Shown: piece after piece, positions 53,776-61,503 of the stretch
Layout: each line of letters opens with the position of its first letter
Numbering within the stretch: position 1 is the first letter of the stretch
Source of the DNA: Nitrobacter sp051912485
GTDB taxonomy: Bacteria; Pseudomonadota; Alphaproteobacteria; Rhizobiales; Xanthobacteraceae
DNA length: 64,000 nt
Direction of reading: 5' to 3'
NCBI RefSeq assembly: GCF_051912485.1
Contig: NZ_CP196822.1
Span: 2,728,001 to 2,792,000, forward strand
The notes under the pieces: generated by a model
What the model was told of the DNA's origin: nothing
The model's database searches: none
Seen by the model: only the letters and a program-made list of their open reading frames with translations
Position numbers and translations under genes: made by a program

Positions 53776-56727
53776 TTATGCCGCGACGATCTGACAGAGC
53801 GTGACCTTCGGCTCCTGCATGCCCGTTGCAGGATCGTAGCCGTAGGTCGTGATCGTATTGGCACTCTCGCCCAGCACGATCGGATCGGTCCCCTTAGGGT
53901 AGTTGTTGCGCAGATCGACGCCTCCGAACCAGCCACCGAAGTGGAACGGCATCCACGCCACGCCCTTGCCGACCCGCTCCGTCACCAGCGCCTTCACCTT
54001 CGCCCTCGAATTGTTCTCGGCGCCCGTCACCCAGACCCAGCCGCCGTCCTTGATGCCGCGCTCGGCGGCGTCCGCGACGCTGATCTCGATGAACATGTCC
54101 TGCTGCAGTTCGGCGAGCCACGGATTGCTCCGAGTCTCCTCGCCGCCACCCTCATATTCAACCAAGCGGCCCGAGGAGAGGATGAGTGGGAATTGCTTGG
54201 CGATTCCCTTCTCGACCGCGGCCTTCTGCACGGAGAAGCCGATGTTGGGCAACCGGAACTGCTTGGCGTCCGGCAACGTCGGATATTGCGACACCAGATC
54301 GACCCGCGGGGAGTAAATGGGTTCACGATGCACCGGGATCGGATCCGGTAGACCGAAGGCATTCATGCGCGCCTTGCCGTTGCCATAGGGAACGCAGCCA
54401 TGCATCAGCGCCACGCGCTGAATGCCGCCCGAGAGATCGAGCGACCAGGACACCGTATCCGGTTTGTCGGGATTGACCTTGTTGATCGTGGCCATCTCGC
54501 TCTCGGTCAAATCCTTGTCCCAACCAAGCTTCTTCAAGCTCGCCAGCGTGAATTCGGGATAACCGTCCTTGATTTCCGAATCCTTCGAATAGGATCCATC
54601 CGCGAGCAGGCTGACCTTGCGGGTGCTGCCATCGGGCAGCTTCTCCTCCCGCTCGATTCCGAAACGCGGGCGGAAGCAACCACCGCCATCCATGACCGCA
54701 AGGTTGGTGTTGTAGAGCAGCGGCGTGCCCGGATGCCGCACCTCCGGCGAACCCCAGCACGGCCACGGCAAGCCGTAATAGTCACCACCGACTTCCGGAT
54801 CATCCTTTGGCGCGCGCATGGTGACCAGATCGAACTTGTGCTGGTTTTTCATGTGCGCCTTGAGGCGTTCCGGCGACTGGCCGCAATAACCGGTCGACCA
54901 GCTCCCGCGATTCATCTCGCGAAGGATATCCTCCGCCACCGGCAGGTTGTCCTCGACCTTGATGTTCTTGAACATCTTGTCGGCAAAGCCGAGCTTGCTG
55001 GCGACCAGATACATGACCTCGAGGTCGTCCTTCGACTCGAAGACCGGCTTCACGATCTGCTCACCCCATTGCAACGAACGATTCGAGGCGACGCGCGAGC
55101 CCTTGCATTCGAACTGCGTGGCAACCGGCAAAAGATAAACACCGTCCTTGCGGCCGGACTGCACCGCGAGCGAAGCCCATGTGGTCGGATGCGGATCGGC
55201 GATGACAAGCAATTCCAGCGCCTGGAGTCCCTTCAGCGATTCGGGAATTCGCGTAATGCTGTTGCTGGCGTGTCCCTGCACGAACACTGCCTTCACATTA
55301 TCCTTTTGGGCCACGTCGGCTTTCGGAAGGATGACCGCGTCGAACCAGCGCGTCAGCGGAATGCCGGGTGTTTCCATCGTTTTCTTGTCATCGAAACGCG
55401 ACACCAAGTAGTCGTATTCAACCTCCCAGACACGCGACCAGTGCTTCCAGGCACCTTCGGCCAGGCCGTAGTAGAAAGGCAGCGTCACGATATCGAGCCC
55501 GACATCGGTCGCGCCTTGCACGTTGTCATGCCCGCGGAAGATATTGGCGCCAGTGCCGGGCTTGCCGACGTTGCCGGTGAGCAGCAACGCGATGCAGCTC
55601 GCGCGCACATTCGCCGTGCCGACCGTATGTTGGGTCTGCCCCATGCACCAGATCAACGTCGCGGGCTTTTCCGTCGCAAACATCTTGGCGACGCGCTCAA
55701 GCTGCGCGCCCGGAACACCACTGACGCGTTCGACTTCTTCCGGAGGCCACTTCTCCACTTCCTTGCGAAGATCGTCGAAGCCGTAAACGCGTTGCTGGAT
55801 GAATTCCTTGTCCTCCCAGCCATTCTTGAGGATATGCCACATCATTCCGTACAGAACCGGAATATCCGTTCCCGGCCGCAGCCGCACATAGTCGGTCGCA
55901 TGTGCGGCGGTTCGCGTCATGCGAGGATCGATCACGACGACATTTGCCTTGTTCAGCTCGGCACCTTCTAGAAGGTGTTGCAGCGAGACCGGATGCGCTT
56001 CGGCGGGATTACCGCCCATAATGATCTGCGTTTTGGAGTTGCGGATATCGTTGAAGCTGTTGGTCATCGCGCCGTAGCCCCAGGTGTTGGCCACGCCGGT
56101 CACAGTTGTCGAATGGCAGATGCGCGCTTGGTGATCGGTGTTGTTGGTGCCCCAGAACGCACCGAGCTTGCGGAACAGATACGAACCTTCGTTCGTCATC
56201 TTCGCCGAGCCGAGCCAATATACCGAATCGCCGCCGGACTTCTCGCGAAGCTGCATTAACTTGTCGCCGATCTCATTGATCGCCGTCTCCCATGAAACGC
56301 GCGTCCATTGCCCGTTGACAAGTTTCATGGGGTAGCGGAGGCGACGCTCGTCATGGACGAGTTCGCGCACCGACGCGCCCTTGGCGCAGTGCGAGCCGCG
56401 ATTGATCGGCGAATCCCAGCTCGGCTCCTGTCCTATCCAGACACCGTTCAGCACCTCTGCAGTAACGGTGCAGCCGACGGAGCAATGCGTACACACGCTC
56501 TTGCGAACCGTCGCGCCCGACGTCAGCGGCCCCGCAGCCGCGGCTTCGGCCTTGCGGACGGTGCCAAGTGGCAGCGTGCTCAACGCGGCAAGGCCGCCGG
56601 CGGCCAGACCTGAGCGACGCAGGAACGTACGGCGATCGAAGCCACTTCCCTGCTCGGTCAATATCCCGAGAGCCGAACCCCCGCGCACGCTTTGCGCATT
56701 CTGTCGCTGCGCTCTCTTGATCAGCAC
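53776..56727 (-). CDS. fdhA: formate dehydrogenase catalytic subunit, Cys-type
   Basis: A 983-residue Mo/W-bis-MGD enzyme that oxidises formate to CO2 in the periplasm. A TAT signal (DRRTFLRRSGLAAGGLAALS) lies at 31-50, [4Fe-4S] cysteines are C79, C82, C86 and C114, and the metal ligand is Cys204 (ARICHS) where E. coli FdnG has selenocysteine. The following His205 is the conserved catalytic His. MGD-binding motifs include GGNPAEAHPVSLQHLLEG, VVVIDPRMTRTA and the C-terminal molydop_binding domain (WVWVTGAENNSRAKVKALVT). Length is normal for this non-Sec class. It depends on fdhD, mobA and the tup importer encoded nearby. Confidence 0.93.
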   Translation of the reverse strand: MLIKRAQRQNAQSVRGGSALGILTEQGSGFDRRTFLRRSGLAAGGLAALSTLPLGTVRKAEAAAAGPLTSGATVRKSVCTHCSVGCTVTAEVLNGVWIGQEPSWDSPINRGSHCAKGASVRELVHDERRLRYPMKLVNGQWTRVSWETAINEIGDKLMQLREKSGGDSVYWLGSAKMTNEGSYLFRKLGAFWGTNNTDHQARICHSTTVTGVANTWGYGAMTNSFNDIRNSKTQIIMGGNPAEAHPVSLQHLLEGAELNKANVVVIDPRMTRTAAHATDYVRLRPGTDIPVLYGMMWHILKNGWEDKEFIQQRVYGFDDLRKEVEKWPPEEVERVSGVPGAQLERVAKMFATEKPATLIWCMGQTQHTVGTANVRASCIALLLTGNVGKPGTGANIFRGHDNVQGATDVGLDIVTLPFYYGLAEGAWKHWSRVWEVEYDYLVSRFDDKKTMETPGIPLTRWFDAVILPKADVAQKDNVKAVFVQGHASNSITRIPESLKGLQALELLVIADPHPTTWASLAVQSGRKDGVYLLPVATQFECKGSRVASNRSLQWGEQIVKPVFESKDDLEVMYLVASKLGFADKMFKNIKVEDNLPVAEDILREMNRGSWSTGYCGQSPERLKAHMKNQHKFDLVTMRAPKDDPEVGGDYYGLPWPCWGSPEVRHPGTPLLYNTNLAVMDGGGCFRPRFGIEREEKLPDGSTRKVSLLADGSYSKDSEIKDGYPEFTLASLKKLGWDKDLTESEMATINKVNPDKPDTVSWSLDLSGGIQRVALMHGCVPYGNGKARMNAFGLPDPIPVHREPIYSPRVDLVSQYPTLPDAKQFRLPNIGFSVQKAAVEKGIAKQFPLILSSGRLVEYEGGGEETRSNPWLAELQQDMFIEISVADAAERGIKDGGWVWVTGAENNSRAKVKALVTERVGKGVAWMPFHFGGWFGGVDLRNNYPKGTDPIVLGESANTITTYGYDPATGMQEPKVTLCQIVAA

Positions 56728-56738
56728 GGCAGCCTCCT

Positions 56739-56957
56739 TCAGCCCGGATAACGGTTGACGCGGTAATACGCCTTGACGTCGTCGGTTACCCGATAGCGGG
56801 ATTTGCGCTTCTCATCGTAGGTCTCGCTATCGGCCTTGGCGGACGACGCAAGCGGCGATACAGCCAGCACGCCGACACCCAGCGCGCCGACGCCGACCCC
56901 GCGCAGGAAACCACGACGTCCGACGGCTGCTTCGCCGTCATCGTTGTCGTTTTTCAT
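56739..56957 (-). CDS. formate-dehydrogenase-region TAT small protein
   Basis: A 72-residue protein with a TAT signal (GRRGFLRGVGVGALGVGVLA) and a short mature part ending SRYRVTDDVKAYYRVNRYPG. This matches the small 'formate dehydrogenase region TAT target' proteins found just upstream of fdhA. Such proteins may help assembly or export of FdhA; the mechanism is not known. GGAGG lies 5-9 bases before the ATG at 56957. It is 11 bases ahead of fdhA. Confidence 0.85.
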   Translation of the reverse strand: MKNDNDDGEAAVGRRGFLRGVGVGALGVGVLAVSPLASSAKADSETYDEKRKSRYRVTDDVKAYYRVNRYPG

Positions 56958-56990
56958 CGCGAGTCCTCCTTGTGACCGTTCGATTACCGT

Positions 56991-57767
56991 TCAGTTGGCG
57001 AGCGTAAAGGCCTCCGCTTCAATCTCCAGAAATAGGCGGCCAAGCGACCCGACTGATCGATAGAAATTCGCGCCGGCAGCGTTCTCCATATCGGCGAACA
57101 AGCGCCCCATCCAAGGCGCGACATGCCTCTCAAACATCAGGCGCTGTGTTTCTCTGGAAGCCGGGATGCCGCCGCCTGCCAGACCGGCCATGATCTCGCA
57201 TAGTGTCGACGCATGATCCTCGGGCTCGAAATTGTTCTCGACGCGTTCAATGCCGAGCGCAGCAAGATCCTGTCGCAAGCGCGACAGCGGCCGTTCGTTG
57301 AGGAAGCCGGTAAGATAGAACGATGCGTAGGGCAATAATTCGCCTCGCCCCAGGCCGATGAACAAGTCGAAGTATTCGCGCTCGACGACGGCGGGAGCGA
57401 TTGTCGATGCCGCTTCTGCCAGCCGGGCGTGCGCCAATTCCAGTGGCGTCGCATCGCCGTGCAGCCGGGCAATCTGTGCGAGCAACGTATCCGACGGGGC
57501 GCGCGACAACAGCGTGGCAAGCAGCGCATATTCCTGGGCACGGCCGATATCAACGTCGTCAACGTCATCAGCCACGGCCAACTCGCTATAAAGATCAGGA
57601 CGAAGTTCTATGCGTGATATGCCGGTTACGGCTTCAACAGCGATCACCCGCTCGGCGGGGACCCTGTTCCAGTTCGATACCGATGGCTGCGTGATGCCTA
57701 TTCTGCGGGCAAGCTCGGCCTGTCCACCAGCCACCTGAATTGCCCGATTTAATCCTGAATCGCGCAT
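56991..57767 (-). CDS. helix-turn-helix/TorD-chaperone fusion
   Basis: A 258-residue two-domain protein. Residues about 1-55 form a Cro/YdaS-like helix-turn-helix (NRAIQVAGGQAELARRIGIT, QPSVSNWNRVPAERVIAVEA). Residues about 80-250 form a TorD-type chaperone (ALLATLLSRAPSDTLLAQIA, YFDLFIGLGRGELLPYASFY, DHASTLCEIMAGL, FFADMENA-type LFADMENAAGANFYRSVG). TorD proteins guard TAT signals and apo-molybdoenzymes, so this one should serve FdhA and could also report folding state to transcription. GGGAA lies 6 bases before the ATG at 57767; a TTG at 57857 is in frame. A TATAGG/CCTATA palindrome lies 91 bases upstream. Confidence 0.82.
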   Translation of the reverse strand: MRDSGLNRAIQVAGGQAELARRIGITQPSVSNWNRVPAERVIAVEAVTGISRIELRPDLYSELAVADDVDDVDIGRAQEYALLATLLSRAPSDTLLAQIARLHGDATPLELAHARLAEAASTIAPAVVEREYFDLFIGLGRGELLPYASFYLTGFLNERPLSRLRQDLAALGIERVENNFEPEDHASTLCEIMAGLAGGGIPASRETQRLMFERHVAPWMGRLFADMENAAGANFYRSVGSLGRLFLEIEAEAFTLAN

Positions 57768-57857
57768 GTTCATTTCCCGAGCGGGCGCCCCAATGCGCCT
57801 CTTCTCTTTGGAACCATTAAAAGTTAGGCCCGCGCGCTGACGATCGTCAATGGCCAA

Positions 57858-57876
57858 CTATAGGATCTGCCTATAT
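57858..57876. promoter_or_regulatory. palindrome CTATAGG-N5-CCTATAT, candidate operator
   Basis: TATAGG (57859-57864) and CCTATA (57870-57875) form a perfect 6-bp inverted repeat with a 5-base spacer in the 123-bp gap ahead of the HTH-TorD gene. The same half-sites occur at 61435-61450. It is inside the operon, so it probably marks an internal, separately controlled promoter. Confidence 0.6.
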
Positions 57877-57890
57877 CTTTCGTCGCAATG

Positions 57891-58598
57891 CTATCTTGGC
57901 AATGCGCTGCCGTGAGTAGGACGAGCAACTAAGGTTCCATCATCTCTTCGCTGACCGTTCTTTTGCCGTTCGCGGAGGTCAGGGTCAGGGTCCAGATCTT
58001 GCGTCGCAACATATTCCGGCTCGATCGGTTCCGCTCTGCAAACGATTTGTTCGACCGGTACTGCGGCTACATCAGACACCTCCGGCGACTCATTTCGGTC
58101 AGCCTTCGCCGACGGAGCCGGTTCAGTTCCGGAATTCGGAGCATCAAGGCCCGCGATGTCGTCGGTCGCGCGCCGCACGCCACCAACGATCTTGGCGACC
58201 AGATCGCGCAGCTGTTCCGGTGTATAGTCCAGCGGACCGAACCCCGGCATCGCATCGGGATCATTGAAATCCCAGGCATTCTCGGCAAGCCCGACGAAGT
58301 CGCGGATTGTCGGGTCTGCGATCCAGGCACGACGGAGCGCTTCACGACTCAATGCCAGCGGAACGCCCTTGCGCAGGAACGCCGTGACGTCGGTGGTCGC
58401 TGATATCGACTCAAGCGACGGCAATGTCGCCAGATCGAATTCCTCGACACCGTTCGACGGTGGCGGGACGCTCTCGTCCTCCTGTCCCTCGTTCTTCTGC
58501 TCCTCGTTAGCCTCGGAAACAGGCGCTTCGGACCGGGCGGATACGCTCGCCGTGCGTTTGCGGCGTGACCAACGGCTCAGGAAGCTGTTGTCCGTCAT
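57891..58598 (-). CDS. DUF3306 protein
   Basis: A 235-residue soluble protein with the DUF3306 signature FLSRWSRRK at 5-13, a low-complexity acidic linker, and the conserved core (FDLATLPSLESISATTDVTA, LRRAWIADPTIRDFVGLAEN, WDFNDPDAMPGFGPL). DUF3306 proteins occur almost only in fdh operons next to DUF3305, and are thought to assist formate dehydrogenase maturation. Its start overlaps the DUF3305 stop by 4 bases. The last 70 residues are variable and Pro/Glu-rich. Confidence 0.85.
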   Translation of the reverse strand: MTDNSFLSRWSRRKRTASVSARSEAPVSEANEEQKNEGQEDESVPPPSNGVEEFDLATLPSLESISATTDVTAFLRKGVPLALSREALRRAWIADPTIRDFVGLAENAWDFNDPDAMPGFGPLDYTPEQLRDLVAKIVGGVRRATDDIAGLDAPNSGTEPAPSAKADRNESPEVSDVAAVPVEQIVCRAEPIEPEYVATQDLDPDPDLRERQKNGQRRDDGTLVARPTHGSALPR

Positions 58599-59113
58599 TC
58601 GTCCCGACCTCCGCGTGAGCGCCGCCCGAGTGCTTCGAGATTCGCGCGACCACGCTTACGCTTGACGAACTCTTCCCTCTCGACGTGGTGTTCGGCGATG
58701 AACCGTTCAATGGCGCCGCGGATAACATCCGGCATTGGCACCGGTTCGACAAGATTGGCCGATGCGTCAGTGAAACTCTCGCCCTCGGCAGAATCGGCCG
58801 TAACCGCCGTGACCGCATAAGGCCACGGACCTTCGGACGGGCTCATAATCACCCAGATGCTGGCTGCGCCGGAGGCCAGATTTTCGCGATAACGCCCCGT
58901 CTCCGAGCGATAGAGATCGAGTGCAGCACTCCCGGCATAATAAAGCGTGCTATCTGCCCCTTCGCGCAACATCGTCCATGGCTCAATGTCCGGCGCGTCG
59001 GGTAGCACGCCGACCGCGCGCCAGATAAAATCGGTCCAGTCCGATGCCGCCGCGCGGCGTTCGATCACCACGCCGACGGGAATGCGCACAAGCGGTAACG
59101 CGGCAGGACTCAA
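58595..59113 (-). CDS. DUF3305 protein
   Basis: A 172-residue protein with the DUF3305 pattern PVGVVIERRAAASDWTDFIW near 12, LYYAGSAALDLYRSETGRYR near 56 and IWVIMSPSEG near 86. The C-terminal tail is basic (VKRKRGRANLEALGRRSRGG). It pairs with DUF3306 in formate dehydrogenase clusters, so a role in enzyme assembly is likely though unproved. It overlaps both neighbours by 4 bases, showing tight translational coupling. Confidence 0.85.
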   Translation of the reverse strand: MSPAALPLVRIPVGVVIERRAAASDWTDFIWRAVGVLPDAPDIEPWTMLREGADSTLYYAGSAALDLYRSETGRYRENLASGAASIWVIMSPSEGPWPYAVTAVTADSAEGESFTDASANLVEPVPMPDVIRGAIERFIAEHHVEREEFVKRKRGRANLEALGRRSRGGRDE

Positions 59114-60117
59114 CTTGCGGCCTCCAGATGCTTGACGGGCAGCCCGGTGACCAGATTCTGCGGTTTCATGCGCAGAATTTGGTCGGGCGATGCCGCCAAG
59201 ATCAGATAAACTGGCTCATTCATCCGCCCATCGATGATGGCTGTATGATCTGAAAACACAAGCTGGAAAAGCGCCACGACGCGGCCCGCCATGCCGTCGT
59301 CGAGGACTTCGTTATTCCAGAGCCGGTCACCAATCCTGGTCGCCTCAGAGTCAAGCCCCACGTACCAGGTGAACCCTGCATCGCGCAGTTCCGCGAGCGG
59401 CTCGATCGTCACATCGACAGAGAGCAGATGCCGGATCCAGCGGGTCATTGCTTCTGCAAGGGCTGCCCGACCACGCCCTCCGGCCGAGAGATCCAGCCCC
59501 AGGTCAAACATATCGCTGCGACGCCAATAGCTGGCTGCAGTCGCGTCGTCCATGACCTCGATCTGTCCGTCGGCGGGTATTTCCAGCAACGACAAGAGCG
59601 GCGTCACGGGCGCCGGATTCGCGCTCGCGATCCATTCCTCATCGGCCGCTATCATGGATTGTTGATTCAGCATGATGTGCTGCGGTCGGAAAAACAGTTC
59701 GCCGGCACGTAAAACGAACGGATCGTCGCAGCCATCGAGCGCGTTGCGCAGGATGACGTGTGTGAGCTGATTGACGAACAGCGGCGGCAATGTCATCGCC
59801 CCGCTACGCATCAAGGCGAGATAGGCGGCCTCGAGCGTCTGGTGGCGCAACAACAGCTCGCGAAACGTCAGCACAAACTGCCAGTTTTCTCGCGCGTCGG
59901 GATCAGCGATTGCGGAAATGTCGGCCGCCTCAACGGACCGTCGTGGTTGAGCCAGCAACGCCGCATGCAATTTTCGCTCGAACGCGCAAGCATCCGTTGG
60001 CGGCATCAATTCGGGCCGGATGAAATAGGCCTTGAGAAATTCGTCGGTGGCGATCAGCCCACCGCTCGGTCCGCGGTCGAGCAGATGATGGCCACAGGAT
60101 ATCCAGAAATCCCTCAT
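59110..60117 (-). CDS. DUF6352 protein of the fdh operon
   Basis: A 335-residue soluble protein beginning MRDFWISCGHHLLDRGPSGG with LIATDEFLKAYFIRPELMPP following, the start I associate with DUF6352 proteins of rhizobial formate dehydrogenase operons. The central part is helical (YLALMRSGAMTLPPLFVNQL) with a conserved SILLE-type strand later. No cofactor-binding motif is seen. Four-base overlaps with the genes on both sides place it firmly in the operon. Its function is unknown; assembly of the enzyme or the cofactor is the obvious guess. Confidence 0.78.
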   Translation of the reverse strand: MRDFWISCGHHLLDRGPSGGLIATDEFLKAYFIRPELMPPTDACAFERKLHAALLAQPRRSVEAADISAIADPDARENWQFVLTFRELLLRHQTLEAAYLALMRSGAMTLPPLFVNQLTHVILRNALDGCDDPFVLRAGELFFRPQHIMLNQQSMIAADEEWIASANPAPVTPLLSLLEIPADGQIEVMDDATAASYWRRSDMFDLGLDLSAGGRGRAALAEAMTRWIRHLLSVDVTIEPLAELRDAGFTWYVGLDSEATRIGDRLWNNEVLDDGMAGRVVALFQLVFSDHTAIIDGRMNEPVYLILAASPDQILRMKPQNLVTGLPVKHLEAAS

Positions 60118-60653
60118 TCGTGCTCACGCTCCACGGAGATGCCGGCCAGATCGATCTCGTCCGCCGATGGTTCGGCGTCATCGACTTCCAGAAACGAGAA
60201 TGCGCGATGGGGTTGCGATCCGCAGCGCGACCGCAGCGTACGAAATGTTTCGCGGATCTCGCCATTCTCTACCGTGCGGTGGACCGCGATCAAGATGCCC
60301 GCTTGGTCATTGCAAAGCGATTCGGCGAAACCGACCTCTTCCTCCGCCGCCCTTCGCGCGGCGGCGAGATCAGGCGCGCCGAGCCGCTCGATCAAACGTC
60401 GCGCAAGCAAGTCCACGACCGTATCGCGATCGCCATCGTTCACGTCCACGATCTGAACGAGAGTTGACCAACCCCACGATTGCAGGCCGAGAAATCCGCT
60501 GCGAAAGGCGGAGCGCGCCTTGCCGTGCAGCGTCGTCGGGTCATCACTCCAGAACCGGAAGGTGCCCGGCACCGCCCATTCGCCCGGCTCGGCGGCCGGG
60601 TCGAACACAAACGTATCCGATGGATCGAGTGCGATTGTCCGGAGCAGCTTCAC
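60114..60653 (-). CDS. DUF6505 protein of the fdh operon
   Basis: A 179-residue soluble protein starting at GTG 60653 (V/MKLLRTIALDPSDTFVF), where GTGA overlaps the upstream stop. Features are GTFRFWSDDPTTLHGKARSA, FRSGFLGLQSWGWSTLVQIV and a C-terminal acidic segment. This corresponds to DUF6505, found with DUF6352 in these operons. A longer start at 60686 lies inside the upstream gene and is rejected. Function unknown. Confidence 0.78.
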   Translation of the reverse strand: MKLLRTIALDPSDTFVFDPAAEPGEWAVPGTFRFWSDDPTTLHGKARSAFRSGFLGLQSWGWSTLVQIVDVNDGDRDTVVDLLARRLIERLGAPDLAAARRAAEEEVGFAESLCNDQAGILIAVHRTVENGEIRETFRTLRSRCGSQPHRAFSFLEVDDAEPSADEIDLAGISVEREHE

Positions 60654-61405
60654 AGGCGCGGCCCTCCCGTGTCCGGATCGAGCCACGATGGCGCATTCAA
60701 TGCCGGCAGCAATTCACGGCGCACGGCGCCGGTGTCGCCTGTCCGGCGCGCAAGCAAGTCGCCATTCTCGGCAATCTCGCGGACAGAGCCGGGCGAGCGC
60801 GGCAACCGTTGCGCAAATTGCCGCGCCAGGCCGTCAAATCCGTCCGATTGCCAGACATCGATTGACGTCATCAGGTGGCGCGCAAAAGCCTCGGTCAGCT
60901 TTGCGGCACCGACATCGCCGAAACCTTCCTGCTCGAGCGCCGACGCGAGGGGATGCGCGCCGGGCTCCTCCCCCGACATCAACACCGTACGGATCATGGC
61001 GCCGAATACCAGCCATTGCGGCCGTTCATCCTCCCTCGTGCCCCTTGGCCATCCAAGACGTCCGCCGCCAGTCAGACCACCATCGATGCGAATGGCATCC
61101 GGCCAGTCGACTGTCACCGATTTCCCCGGCGGCGCATGGGCCAGCAGGGCGTCGCTCAATGCGACCATGCCGGCGTAAATGGCGCGGCGCGCCGTGCGCA
61201 GCGGTTCATCCGGCTCCAGAACCACCGCGAATTCCGCAACGTCGAAACGTCCGACATAGACCAGCGTGCCGGCCCCGCATTGCGACGCAATATCCACCGC
61301 ATGGGTGAATGCATCCGAGCGCTCGCGCAGCGTCACCAGCGTAAACGGCGGCGGCAGATCGAGAACCTGCTCGAAGGGTGCGCGGACGCGCATGGTCGGC
61401 GACAA
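60650..61405 (-). CDS. biotin/lipoate protein-ligase-fold protein (DUF4444-like)
   Basis: A 251-residue protein of the biotin/lipoate A/B ligase fold (LPPPFTLVTLRERSDAFTHA, then GTLVYVGRFDVAEFAVVLEP, SVTVDWPDAIRIDGGLTGGG). The 'DWP..I..DG.K' ligase motif is recognisable but the usual Lys is not obvious, so ligase activity is doubtful. It starts at TTG 61405, since GGAGG ends 5 bases before it; the ATG at 61393 is too far from that site. First gene of the ten-gene fdh operon, downstream of the palindrome at 61435-61450. Confidence 0.78.
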   Translation of the reverse strand: MSPTMRVRAPFEQVLDLPPPFTLVTLRERSDAFTHAVDIASQCGAGTLVYVGRFDVAEFAVVLEPDEPLRTARRAIYAGMVALSDALLAHAPPGKSVTVDWPDAIRIDGGLTGGGRLGWPRGTREDERPQWLVFGAMIRTVLMSGEEPGAHPLASALEQEGFGDVGAAKLTEAFARHLMTSIDVWQSDGFDGLARQFAQRLPRSPGSVREIAENGDLLARRTGDTGAVRRELLPALNAPSWLDPDTGGPRL

Positions 61406-61434
61406 GACGACCTCCGGCGACTATTTCATTCGTT

Positions 61435-61450
61435 CCTATATAGCTATAGG
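61435..61450. promoter_or_regulatory. palindrome CCTATA-TAGC-TATAGG in the divergent fdh promoter
   Basis: CCTATA (61435-61440) and TATAGG (61445-61450) are perfect inverted repeats across TAGC, in the 98-bp gap between the fdh operon (leftward) and the polyferredoxin gene (rightward). The half-sites are the same as at 57858-57876 but in the reverse arrangement. It could be the operator of the HTH-TorD fusion, or a molybdate-regulator-like TATA-type box. Confidence 0.6.
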
Positions 61451-61503
61451 CTTCTGACTTCCGATACGAGTCCCGTGACTGGCGATAAACGCAGGCAGCG
61501 GCA

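Noticed and set aside
53776..56727. Selenocysteine in FdhA
   Set aside because: The frame has no internal TGA at the active site; position 204 is an ordinary Cys codon, so it is a Cys-type enzyme.
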